A model generated the notes under the pieces. The model worked only from the letters and a program-made list of their open reading frames with translations. It ran no database searches and was not told where the DNA came from. DNA of 64,000 nucleotides from Bostrychus sinensis (lineage: Eukaryota; Chordata; Actinopteri; Gobiiformes; Eleotridae), in contig CM036245.1 of the NCBI GenBank assembly GCA_020698575.1, forward strand, positions 14,779,479 to 14,843,478. The letters run 5' to 3'. The translations under genes were made by a program, and so were the position numbers. Shown here in pieces: positions 56,301 through 63,654 of this stretch. How positions within the stretch are numbered: position 1 is the stretch's first letter; the number at the start of each line of letters is the position of its first letter.

Positions 56301-59300
56301 GCCAAGGTCCAGCAGCTAATGAAGGTCAACAACAACCTCAGCGAGGAGCTCCGGCGCCTTCAAAAAGAGGTAGGCATGGAAGAGACACAAAGGTCTAACA
56401 TAAATGCCATGTCAAACTGTGAAATCCCAAAATTGCAATGTTAAACTATTAAGTTGATCTATGGGAGAGTTGAACTGACAGCATTTAGTGTTATGTAGAA
56501 ACTGAACAGGCTCTATAGTAGCTCAGGGACTACTAAAAGCACACCTTATTGCAGTTGTCATGTTTTATTTTTACATAGTTGTTTTACACACTTCACACTT
56601 TCTCATCTGTTTCTACTCCATCGGGTTTGAGCCATCCTCATCAGATCATTGTATTCATTATTGTTTCACTGAGATTTTTAAGTTGTTGCTTGAGTTTAGT
56701 TTAGAGATGACAGATACAAACATACACATTAAATGAACCGCATCGGTGCTTCAGAGCAGGTGAGCTGTCCTCTTCATTCCCCTCATAGCCAGTCCTTAAA
56801 ATTAAACCTAATATCATAAGGTATGTAGCCCTCCACTCCCCTTTTCCCTATGACTGTACCCAGCCTGGACATGTCACCTTCTGAATGTCTCCCTCCCCAG
56901 TTTGTTGTGTTAACTGCACTCAACAAAATTTAATATTTAAAAGAAGTCTTTGTTTTTGCTCCCATTTTTACGAACATCCTTAAAGGTTGTAATAAATATA
57001 ACGGGTTGAAAAGAATACTCTGAACAACAGCTTGTGAATTATGAAGTGGCTAAGCTAAATCACATACAGCTTTTTCTTTGGTATAATTAGTTTCAGACAT
57101 GCACATAGGAATTCTTTGGCACTCACACAAAATTAATACAAAACAAATGAGTGCTCACGTGCTTGTCTGATCAAGCCTGGCTGTTTTGCAATACTTGAAA
57201 GAAATACTGTTATCAAACATGCTGCTAGTTGAATAGGGTTAATAGATTGATGAGCATAATTTAGCTAAATAAGTAGTCACTGTTAACTGTGGAAAGTGGT
57301 GAAAACTGAGAGCAAAAGCCAAAGTGCTGTGTTCATATTATTGTTGAGTGTAACTTGTGAAGTTGTTGATGCCTGTTGTGTTTTGACCTCGGATGACACC
57401 CCTCCTTCAACCTCCCCATGTCCCTCCCTCATCCCTCCATCCTCTCACCTCCTCTCCTGTAGATCACGCGGATCCAGACAGAGAACAGTTCACTGCGGGG
57501 GGGCCAGCAGGCTGGGGGGTCGCCCGGTCATGGGCCGGGGGGGCCCGGTGGAGGAGGAGGGCACTGGGCAGGGATTGGGATGCGAACAGGGATTGGTACA
57601 GGCGGTCTAAGTGGGTTTGGTCCAGCAGCAGACCCCCAGGGGCTCTCGTTGCCCTCCTCTGTGGCTCCTCACTCTCATCCCCACAGACGGGACCGTCAGG
57701 CCGTCTCAATGTACGAGCCCGGGGCAGCCCCTGGACCCACGACCCACGGTCCCCCAGCCCTGGGCTCCCTGGCAGCTCGCCTGCAGCCCCTCAACACACC
57801 CAGTGTAAGTTAGACCCCAGACCCTTTACTACCTGCCTTCTTTAAATGCCTCTGAGCAGCACTGCAACTGAATCTGTTCCTTTCAATTTAAACCTTCCTC
57901 TCGGCTCACCTTCATCTTTCTCTTCAGGCGCTCCAGTTGTGCATTTCTGTCTCAGCGTGGTCACAAAATGTAGGATTTATTTGTGAAGAAGGTTAAAGTG
58001 CCCTAAGACTCTGGCAGAGGAAGTGCACGACTGTAGCCTGAAGGAGAAAGATGACTGCAGGGGTTGTTCTGTTGCCTGGCAGCGACTTTGATTCTCCTCT
58101 TTAGCTCTGCACCTTTAACCTTTAACCTTTACATCTTCAACCCTTTTGACCTTGCACTTGGCTCTACTGAGCTTCTGAAACCACTTCTGGAGATGCCATA
58201 ATCACACAGACTACATGTACACACATACATTGTGTCCAGATGAGGTCAACCTGCTCATTTAAACAAGGTCAGCTTTCACATGGTCTGTAAATACACAAGC
58301 CTCACAGCCACTGATAACCTTTCTGGAGAGACCTCCATGGACATTAGGTCATGTCCACATCATCATGTCTTTACACAAAAATTTACCTGTGTGTCTGTTT
58401 TCTTTCTGTGTCTTTCCACTGTCCTTTTCTCTCTGCAGCACAGCCGTGCATCCTCTGGATGTAAGCATCTGTCTGTCATTGTCTTGTTTGCCATTTCATC
58501 ATTAAATAGAGGATTGTTTCAGTGTAATTATCTCTTCTGCTTCATTGCCATTCTAATAGTGGATCAACATTAGTGTTGATATGAAGCTGAACAGCATTAG
58601 CCGGTTTAGCCCTATGCTCTTTAAATGCTGGATGATATTAGAGGCATGTACTGTAGACTTGATGCTGAGAGTGTTGGTGAACAAATTGATCTGGTGCTGC
58701 AGCCACTGGCTCCAACAATGTGATTTTCTACTGTTTTTAAAAACATATCTTTTCTCTGCCCACCTTCTGTCTCTCTCTTCATGCTAATCTTTCATTCTTG
58801 GTCTTTGCATCCCTCTTTCTTTCTCAATCTCTCCTCTCTGTCCATGTTCCTTTTACACTCTTTTTGCAGATGAGGAAAGGCAGTACGGGAGGTCCAGCAT
58901 CATATGGAGGCCAGCATCTATCCGGCTCAGAGATGGGCCGATACATGGTGAGGACTTACAAAAGCTTGACTAACTGCTGTGTTAAAGTTGTTTAGTACAA
59001 AAAGCATTTATGCTGCTGTTTGTTGCTTTTGTTTGTAGGTGCCTAAAACAGAGAAGCACGGCAGTGGCACAGACAGCGATTATGACAATACGCAAACATA
59101 CGACGGCTCGTTAAGGTTAGTCTAAATGACAATATTTTACTGTAGAGCACAGCAAAATATGGCATACTTATTTAATGTTCTTTGTTTTCAGTATTTGCCG
59201 CAGCAGTGAGGAGGAAGGCCGTGGGGAGGAGGAGGGAGGAGAGTTGGGAGAGCCAGACCCCACACTTCCCTGCACAGAGGACGTGATACTAAAAACTGAA

Positions 59301-60621
59301 CAGGTGACCAAGAACATCCAGGAGCTGCTAAGGGCTGCCCAGGAGTTCAAGCACGACAGGTAAGTGTGAGACTGCTAATTATGTCCCTTTTATAATGAAC
59401 AAGAACCACATGGAGCAGAGTCACAGGTACATCTAACACCTGTTACTTTGGCAACAGGGACCTTGCTCTTGAAGCTTTACAAAAAATATAACAACTTTTT
59501 AAAAAATGGCATGTACTTGAGATGCCTGACTATGAGCTTTTTGTTTTTAGCTTTGTTCCAGTGTTCTGAAAAGATCCACTCCGCAGTCACAGAGATGGCC
59601 TCCCTTTTCCCAAAAGTAAGCATTCTTTTCTTGCTACAAAAAGAAACACAACATAAAACATTATAGGTTAATACAATAATGGAATCAGAGCTAGGAAATT
59701 AATGAATAAATATGTGCTAGACAGATTGTGTTGTGAATTTTGGACCACTTAGTTGCTGCCTAGAGGAATAACGATTTTTCAGACACAATAGTAACAATAC
59801 AGATGTTACGTTTTTTATCACAGCTGAAATGTGCTGGGGAATCTAATTAGCTTTGAACAAAAATGCAGCTTAGTGTAAACTTTAAAAGATGAGACATCAA
59901 ACTTCAAATGTAACTTTTTGGGTACTGTCATAGTTCCCATCTGTCTTTGCAAAGTTTGAGGTATAACTATGTGAGATTGCTGTTTGTGAAACTGAACCAC
60001 AGACAGTCTGACTTATTACAAGTGATGGCTACACACAAACCCTGCACAACTCATGACATATATTTTGGAGATAAAGTCAGATAGGCCAGACTGAGATGGT
60101 GTGGACATATACAGAGGAGGGACATTAAATATAGCAGTAAAAATGATGCTGATGTTAGAGCTTCCGGGCAGGAGGCCTAGCGGAAGACCAAAGAGGAGGA
60201 GATTTATGGATGTAGTGAAGGATATGAAGTTAGGCAGTGTTTGTGTTCGTGCTGGAAGGGAACAGCCAAATGGAAGAGAAAAAGAACAATAAAAGCTGGT
60301 TCAGGTGTTAAAAAAAAAGATCTTGGATATAAGTTAATAGAAGAGTGGGAACACCAGTAGTCTCTACATTTCATTAATTTTAACTCCATTTATTTGGCCC
60401 TGTAGCGCCCCGCCCTGGATGCCGTCCACTGCTCCCTGCGGCTGCTGGCCTCCAGTGCCTCTCGGTTACAGGTGGAGTGTCGTAAGGCGGCCCCTACAGA
60501 TCCTGGGGCCCCCGCTGTGGACTACCAGCTCCTCACCCAGCAGGTCATCCAGTGCGCCTACGACATCGCCAAGGCTGCCAAACAACTGGTCACCATCACT
60601 ACTCGAGAGAAAAAACAGTAA
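44273..60621 (+). CDS. git1: git1, ARF GTPase-activating protein GIT1 (21 exons, two apparent frameshifts)
   Basis: Coding exons: 44273-44324, 47594-47727, 48708-48820, 49051-49156, 49983-50069, 50187-50317, 50725-50819, 50908-50950, 51647-51673, 52418-52466, 53175-53247, 53749-53846, 54561-54672, 54910-55034, 56216-56369, 57463-57804, 58870-58947, 59039-59115, 59192-59359, 59551-59615 and 60406-60621. All have GT-AG borders. About 780 residues if the two extra bases are errors, close to mammalian GIT1 (about 761-770). Order: ArfGAP zinc finger (C11, C14, C31, C34, arginine finger R39), ankyrin repeats (about 130-230), Spa2-homology PIX-binding region (about 255-420), coiled coil (about 425-480), variable linker, C-terminal paxillin-binding helical domain ending REKKQ. 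Known role: ARF6 GAP and scaffold for PIX, PAK, FAK, GRK and paxillin at focal adhesions and synapses. Diagnostic residues favour GIT1 over GIT2 throughout. Extra bases at 56234/56235 and 59561 break the frame. Confidence 0.95.
44325..47593. other. git1 intron 1 (3.3 kb)
   Basis: Splits the zinc finger. The first few hundred bases stay CpG-rich. Contains an A18 run (45373-45390) and an unexplained open frame (45728-46039). No transposon with clear ends seen. Confidence 0.65.
45728..46039 (+). other. unexplained open reading frame in git1 intron 1
   Basis: About 104 codons without a stop, preceded by TAG at 45725 and ended by TGA at 46038-46040. There is no ATG at its head; the first in-frame Met is in LIQGDNLMAWL (about 45794). 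The translation (for example AQFMATMNHVVTSLLATHAM and VLGTEYLAASGHILLNAVRF) has a more protein-like composition than other chance frames here, but I recognise no family. It could be a decayed captured gene or simply a chance frame. Confidence 0.3.
47594..47727 (+). CDS. git1: git1 exon 2 (ArfGAP catalytic core)
   Basis: 134 bp, acceptor TTTTTTAG, donor CTGCAG|GTGAGG. Encodes DPGWTSINRGVLICDECCSV then HRSLGRHISIVKHLRHS: Cys31, Cys34 and the catalytic Arg39 are all present, so the GAP site looks functional. SIVKHLRHS is GIT1-type (GIT2 has SQVRHLKHT). Confidence 0.97.
48708..48820 (+). CDS. git1: git1 exon 3
   Basis: 113 bp, acceptor TTCTTTAG, donor TCCA|GTGAGT. Encodes MVQTLASNGANSIWEHSLLD and PAQVQSGRRKPNPQDKV, the C-terminal half of the ArfGAP domain. 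AQVQSGRRK is the GIT1 form. Confidence 0.96.
49051..49156 (+). CDS. git1: git1 exon 4
   Basis: 106 bp, acceptor CCTACAG, donor GTAAA|GTGAGC. Encodes PTKSEFIRAKYQMLAFVHKL, then PCRDDDGVTTKDLSK, joining the ArfGAP domain to the ankyrin repeats. Confidence 0.96.
49187..49828. repeat. unclassified interspersed repeat in git1 intron 4
   Basis: Starts near AGACCCTTCCACAAGTGAC and shares TTTAGCTTTTAGCTTGTAT, TTGATGTTACACACACG and CTTAGCTTATGGCACCATC with 14589-16050 and 13958-14040. It fills most of the intron. I do not recognise the family. Confidence 0.65.
49983..50069 (+). CDS. git1: git1 exon 5 (ankyrin repeat 1)
   Basis: 87 bp, 29 codons: QLHSSVRTGSLETCLRLLSL then GAQANFFHP, the first ankyrin repeat. 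Acceptor TTTTTAG, donor CCG|GTCAGT. Confidence 0.96.
50187..50317 (+). CDS. git1: git1 exon 6 (ankyrin repeats 2-3)
   Basis: 131 bp: EKGTTPLHVAAKAGQILQAE, LLVVYGADPGAPDINGRTPM, DYA. Two canonical TPLH/GADP ankyrin units. Acceptor CTTGCAG, donor TAG|GTACAT. VVYGADPGxPDxNGRTP is GIT1-type. Confidence 0.96.
50725..50819 (+). CDS. git1: git1 exon 7
   Basis: 95 bp: RQAGHIDLAERLVECQYELT, DRLAFYLCGRRP. Ends the ankyrin region and starts the Spa2-homology region. Acceptor TTTTTTCAG, donor CCAG|GTAGGT. Confidence 0.96.
50908..50950 (+). CDS. git1: git1 exon 8 (43 bp)
   Basis: DHKNGHYIIPQMAD plus AG of the next codon. Acceptor TTTGCAG, donor CAG|GTAGGC. It can join either the 27-nt microexon or exon 10 in frame. 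Confidence 0.95.
51647..51673 (+). CDS. git1: git1 exon 9, 27-nt alternative microexon
   Basis: Acceptor GGACCAG|AGCTCG, donor AGAG|GTATCT. Inserts nine residues (RARPKCPTQ) between MAD and SLDLSELAK without changing phase. Mammalian GIT1 has a RARPKCMAQ insert at the same point in its longer isoform, so the microexon is conserved. The pyrimidine tract is offset from the AG and the donor is weak, which fits optional inclusion. Confidence 0.85.
51975..52110 (+). repeat. SINE copy, tail portion (git1 intron 9)
   Basis: GTGACTAACTGGCCATTGTC, GGCTGAGGCCCATAGTTGCT and GGGATAGACTCTCGCCACC match the SINE tail. It explains part of the 170-codon minus-strand frame at 51733-52245. Confidence 0.75.
52418..52466 (+). 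CDS. git1: git1 exon 10 (49 bp)
   Basis: LDLSELAKAAKKKLQA, start of the first Spa2-homology motif. Acceptor TCTTGTAG, donor GCG|GTAAGC. Confidence 0.95.
52671..53027. mobile_element. hAT-like element, short relative of 33680-34557
   Basis: Ends TAGGGGTGTGACAAGAC and (inverted) TAGGGATGTGACAAGAG, with ACACGACACGAGAC and GAGATCACGAGATTGC sub-terminal words as in the longer copy. 357 bp in git1 intron 10. The target duplication is not clear. Confidence 0.8.
53175..53247 (+). CDS. git1: git1 exon 11
   Basis: 73 bp: LNNRLFEELAMDVYDEVDRR, ENDA plus one base. Core of the Spa2-homology (PIX/PAK/MEK-binding) region. Acceptor TGTGGCAG, donor GCAG|GTAAAA. Confidence 0.95.
53529..53572 (+). other. git1: candidate git1 cassette exon with tandem acceptors
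   Basis: A strong pyrimidine tract (about 53455-53526) ends in TTAGAG, followed by 42-44 bases and a near-consensus donor CACAG|GTAAGC. Using the second AG (exon 53531-53572, 42 nt) keeps the frame and inserts 14 residues (GISTEIVVIDRSTT). Using the first AG (44 nt) gives EVLALKLLSLTEAPQ and then a stop in exon 12. Not part of the GIT1 isoforms I remember. Confidence 0.5.
53749..53846 (+). CDS. git1: git1 exon 12
   Basis: 98 bp: VWLTTQNHSTLVTERSAVPF, LPVNPEYSATRNQ. TERSAVPFLPVNPEYSATRNQ is GIT1-type (GIT2 has TETTVVPF and YSSTRNQ). Acceptor TTTTTTAG, donor CCAG|GTAAGT. Confidence 0.96.
54561..54672 (+). CDS. git1: git1 exon 13
   Basis: 112 bp: GRQKLARFNAREFATLIIDI, LSDAKRRQQGKGLSSPT plus one base, second Spa2-homology motif. 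The donor ACTG|GTGAGC is followed by a G-rich run (54685-54715). Confidence 0.96.
54910..55034 (+). CDS. git1: git1 exon 14
   Basis: 125 bp: DPLDLGIDDDQHDYDSVASD, EDSDSELTTQNNNNTQRSNR, AK. The acidic DYDSVASDED block is conserved. The NNNN run is local. Acceptor TTGTTAG, donor AAG|GTAAAC. Confidence 0.95.
56216..56369 (+). CDS. git1: git1 exon 15 (coiled coil; apparent 1-bp insertion)
   Basis: Acceptor ATGTCCAG, donor AGAG|GTAGGC. The incoming frame reads SMDSSD, as expected, then runs into a stop at 56270-56272. One base further on, the frame reads LSDGPITLQEYLEVKKALAS, then EAKVQQLMKVNNNLSEELRR, the conserved coiled coil. Length 154, where a symmetric exon would be 153. The extra C is 56234 or 56235. 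Confidence 0.93.
57463..57804 (+). CDS. git1: git1 exon 16 (glycine-rich expanded linker)
   Basis: 342 bp, 114 codons, fully open: ITRIQTENSSLR completes the coiled coil (mammalian IHKLQAENLQLR), then a Gly-rich stretch (GGQQAGGSPGHGPGGPGGGG, GIGMRTGIGTGGLSGFG), then the conserved HRRDRQAVSMYEPGAAPG. Unusually GC-rich with G-homopolymer runs. Acceptor CTCCTGTAG, donor AGT|GTAAGT. Confidence 0.93.
57805..58869. other. git1 intron 16
   Basis: Contains two AG...GT-bounded segments (57929-57970, 42 nt; 58439-58460, 22 nt) behind good pyrimidine tracts. Neither matches a GIT1 block I recognise. The rest is unique, pyrimidine-rich sequence. Confidence 0.5.
58870..58947 (+). CDS. git1: git1 exon 17 (variable linker)
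   Basis: 78 bp, phase 0 at both ends: MRKGSTGGPASYGGQHLSGS, EMGRYM. Acceptor TTTTTGCAG, donor CATG|GTGAGG. The RKG start resembles the IRKG of mammalian GIT1, otherwise poorly conserved. A symmetric exon, so it may be optional. Confidence 0.8.
59039..59115 (+). CDS. git1: git1 exon 18
   Basis: 77 bp: VPKTEKHGSGTDSDYDNTQT, YDGSL plus AG. HGSGxDSDYxNTQ is the GIT1 signature. Acceptor TTTGTAG, donor TAAG|GTTAGT. Confidence 0.94.
59192..59359 (+). CDS. git1: git1 exon 19
   Basis: 168 bp: an acidic Glu/Gly run (SSEEEGRGEEEGGELGE), then LPCTEDVILKTEQVTKNIQE, LLRAAQEFKHD, the first helix of the paxillin-binding domain. Acceptor GTTTTCAG, donor ACAG|GTAAGT. Confidence 0.96.
59551..59615 (+). CDS. 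git1: git1 exon 20 (apparent 1-bp insertion)
   Basis: Acceptor TTTTTAG, donor AAAA|GTAAGC. The incoming frame reads SFVP, as expected, then meets TGA at 59567-59569. Omitting G59561 restores CSEKIHSAVTEMASLFPK, the conserved second helix, and the phase needed by exon 21. Length 65 against 64 expected. Confidence 0.93.
60085..60300 (+). mobile_element. RTE-type LINE fragment (git1 intron 20)
   Basis: Encodes, with frame breaks, LRWCGHIQRR-like sequence and then LPGRRPSGRPKRRRFMDVVK, the C-terminal block of fish RTE-like LINEs. Same block as 27885-28180. 5' truncated. Confidence 0.8.
60406..60621 (+). CDS. git1: git1 exon 21 (last coding exon, stop TAA)
   Basis: 72 codons including stop: RPALDAVHCSLRLLASSASR, LQVECRKAAPTDPGAPAVDY, QLLTQQVIQCAYDIAKAAKQ, LVTITTREKKQ. 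Completes the four-helix focal-adhesion-targeting-like paxillin-binding domain. The REKKQ terminus is GIT1-type (GIT2 ends KENNN). Acceptor CCTGTAG. Confidence 0.97.
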   Translation, partial: RPALDAVHCSLRLLASSASRLQVECRKAAPTDPGAPAVDYQLLTQQVIQCAYDIAKAAKQLVTITTREKKQ

Positions 60622-61916
60622 ACGTGGAGAGGGAAGAGAGAGAAAAAAAACGACACACTATGAGGGATCGAAGGGCTTCTCGACGAGGGAGAATGAGGGA
60701 TTATATTTGACACATGGGGGGTACGAGAGAGGGGAGTGGTCAAGAGAGGCAGGGCTATCGAGCGCAAAGAAAGTGGAAAATGCATGAAAGTTGAAAGAAA
60801 GCATTGAGTAAAACCACTATAAAGCTATTTTACAAATGAGAAAGAGAAAGTTGAGAGAAAAGAGTCAATGTTGGGACAGCTATTTCGACAACTGGAATCA
60901 AACCGTTAAGCTGTGATGCACCAAATGGGAGATACAAAAATGACAATGATGCACCAAGAACTGGATACTTTAACACTTATTTATTTTCCCTCCTCTGTCT
61001 TCCCATTTTGCCTGAACTGGGAAGGACGTTTTCTACAAGACACATGGTTGTCAATGGGACGTAAAAAGAAGACCAATCTTGACGCACTCCCCTTTCCCTG
61101 CACCCATTCCACGGGCCGCCCTCTCTCTTCCACTAAAACCGTCCCAAAACAGGATTTCAGTGCTGAGAAGGACCCTACATGTAGCTTCACACTACTCCTA
61201 GCACCCACCCTCCCGTCTGCCCCTCTCAAACACTCTTGCAGGGGGGAAAGGGGGTGTATTATCCAGGACGCCCTCTACTGGTGGTACACAGCATGATCCG
61301 GCATGTTTTAATTTCTCTCTCTCTTTTATTTTGGGTTATTTTTTTTAATAAGCAGATTGGTTATCTCTGCACTTCTGAGAACAAGCATTACTGACTTACA
61401 AAACACTTACACTGGAATAATTGTGGTTTATTGTTATTGTTTATCCTATGGTTTTGTATTGTATTTTAATGTTAATTTGATTTAACTGTTTATGTAATGT
61501 TTATTTCAACGTCTCATTTAGTGGAAGAAGGAGACACATACAGTTCTGGGATTATCATTTACAGATTTAACCTGTGAAACTGTCCTCATGATTTCTTATG
61601 CACTCCTGTTTGTTTTTTACTCTGTGGGAGGGAGGCTGAGTTGCCCTGTGGTTGAAGAGTTGCCAAATGGGGGGGAAAGGGGCATGTTTTGAGCAAGTTT
61701 TTAGTCACACTAAAAGCCCTGTTTACCAGACTTTGACAGTCTTGTTACTCTTTTGTTGAAGCTTGCTTAATTTGACAAAACCAGTGGAGTCATCTCAGAG
61801 CTCACTTTTACTGTGCCAAGTAGATAAATGCAAACAAGCTTGTGTTTGTTGAGCCCTCGACTTCATTACAGATTACAGCTGTACTCAGATTTATACAGCT
61901 ATGCAGAGGAATTATA

Positions 61917-62520
61917 GTTGCATGGTGGCAGAGTGGTTAGCGTTCCTGTTTCTCAACAAGAATGTAATGGTTTTATCCTTTGGCTATTCTCAAACTTTTT
62001 ATGCCAAGTACCACCTTAGGAAATATATAGCTTTCAGACTACCATCTTCAGTGGACTAAAATGAGCTTTACTAGATAGGGACTAAACAGGGAGTAAACTG
62101 GGACTAATCTAGAACTAAACCAGGTGTAAACCAAAATTAAGCTGTGCCTAAACCTGGACTAAGCAGTGGTCTACACTTCAAATTGATTCCCCAACCAGAG
62201 CAGGACTAAAATAGAAATAAAACTGCCTTTAATTTAAACTAAATTTACATTTGCAAAAGACTCCTGAGTACCACCAGATAAAGAGCGTGAACCACCAGCG
62301 GTTCCCGTACCACAGTTTGAGAACCACTGTGTAAGGAGAACAGGTGAATCTGAATTGCCCATAGAGAATAAATGAATTTGACAGTGAAAGGTTGTCAGAG
62401 TCTATTCAGTGATGGCCAGGCAACGAACTGGCCATTATCCAAGGTGTACCCCACTTAAAGCCCATAGTTGCTGGGATAGGCTCCAGTCCGCCACGGCTCA
62501 TAACCATTGGTTATGGTGAA
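61917..62520 (+). repeat. SINE copy split by an hAT-like element
   Basis: Head GCATGGTGGCAGAGTGGTTA at 61920. The tail resumes after 62330 with GAACTGGCCATTATCCAAGG and AAAGCCCATAGTTGCTGGG. Confidence 0.75.
61979..62329. mobile_element. hAT-like element nested in a SINE (relative of 1742-2141)
   Basis: Right end (inverted) CAGTGGTTCTCAAACTGTGG, left end GGCTATTCTCAAACTTTTTA. The interior carries GGACTAAAC/GGGACTAATC words, the complement of the TTTAGTCC repeats at 1828-2040. Confidence 0.7.
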
Positions 62521-63654
62521 TAATTCTGAGTGCAACTATATCTTATTATTCATATAACAGGACAGGCAAGTGTTCAGTGCACTACTGTCAGTGTGAGCTT
62601 TAAGTCTGGGAGAATCATTTAGTTGAAAGAAACGTATACTAAAGATTAGCTGACGTGTAAAATGTCACATTGGGCAAGGTTTACATTTGTTTTATTTAAG
62701 AAAACACTTTATTTGAACAGCCTTCTTCTGACAAATTTCTAGTTGTGATTAATCAAGTCACAGCCTGCTCGTGTGGCCTCTGTCTGTGTGTGAGAGCTTT
62801 GGGAACAAAGATTTTCTTTTCAAATTAAATAACGCACTTAGCCTCATGTTTTTTGTCATGTGCCGAACAAACTCGATAACCTCACACGGTATATCAGAAA
62901 CCATAATCATCCTATAATGTTTTTTGGTTTAATGTTGGTCATCAATGTTACATAACGCTTAGCAAATGGCTTCCCATAGTGAGCAATTACAGCAAGTCTC
63001 TTAAATCTTTGGATAAAAGCATTAATAATTTAAGTTACAGACACTTGGAGAGACAACTTTAGATTAACTTTTGTACCCTTTTCATCATTGGGATCTTCCT
63101 GTCAAATGCTTTACTGCGTCCAGTGATATTTGCCTATGTGCCACTGTGTGAGAGACTGATGGTCAGATTGTATTGTTTGATTTTGAATGCCTTGCACATT
63201 ATAAAGGTTTGTTTGGCTAAGTTGGCCACTGACCGCTGAGAGAATATTCAGAAACACTACATAAAAGAAAAAAGCACGGGGCCAGCAGAGCAAATGTCTG
63301 TCTGTCTGATTGGCCAAGCTTTACATTAGAGACATATATATTTTCATGTTATGTTATATTAAGCTATAAGGATTATGTCTGGGAGATATTTATGTCTATT
63401 CGTTGGCCTAATTGGACTTCAGGCTCAAAATGTGATGACACCTTTTGTAGTTTTAATACTGTCTGAATTTCCAGTCTTTCTTCTTGTGTATATTCCTACC
63501 CAGGATAGGGCACATATGTGATACAAGTGTGGATAAATTTGCACTATTTTGTAACACCACCTGGGTAAAAAAAAAAAAAAAGATTTTCTTGTACAACAAT
63601 CTTCCAGATAGTCTTTATTTAAAGTACATAAGGGTGTCAATACACAAAAACCTG

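Larger units (their letters stand above)
60622..62850 (+). other. git1 3' UTR and flank (end uncertain)
   Basis: Begins purine-rich. An open frame at 60913-61296 has no recognisable content. ATTAAA at 62824-62829, followed by TGTTTTTTGTC, is the best poly(A)-signal candidate. An AATAAA at 62367 lies inside a SINE. The true end needs transcript data. Confidence 0.4.

Noticed and set aside
57296..57610. Alternative-frame Arg/Gly-rich reading across git1 exon 16
   Set aside because: The phase-0 frame of exon 16 is the conserved one (ITRIQTENSSLR ... RRDRQAVSMYEPG). Other open frames reflect its GC-richness.
57929..57970. 42-nt AG...GT segment as an extra git1 exon
   Set aside because: The acceptor is good, but the encoded peptide (ALQLCISVSAWSQN) matches nothing in GIT proteins and the donor (AAT|GTAGGA) is weak. 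Insufficient to call.
44273..60621. Calling the plus-strand gene git2 with ankrd13a as its neighbour
   Set aside because: GIT2 and ANKRD13A form a similar pair, but the diagnostic residues (SIVKHLRHS, AQVQSGRRK, RARPKC insert, TERSAVPFLP, HGSGxDSDY, REKKQ end) all favour GIT1, and hence ankrd13b for the partner.
44273..60621. git1 as a pseudogene because of the two frameshifts
   Set aside because: All splice sites, the zinc-finger residues and about 780 codons are otherwise intact and conserved. Two isolated single-base insertions fit assembly error better. Kept as findings, not as a pseudogene call.
60913..61296. 127-codon open frame after the git1 stop
   Set aside because: Lies in the probable git1 3' UTR with no recognisable protein features. 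A chance frame is sufficient.
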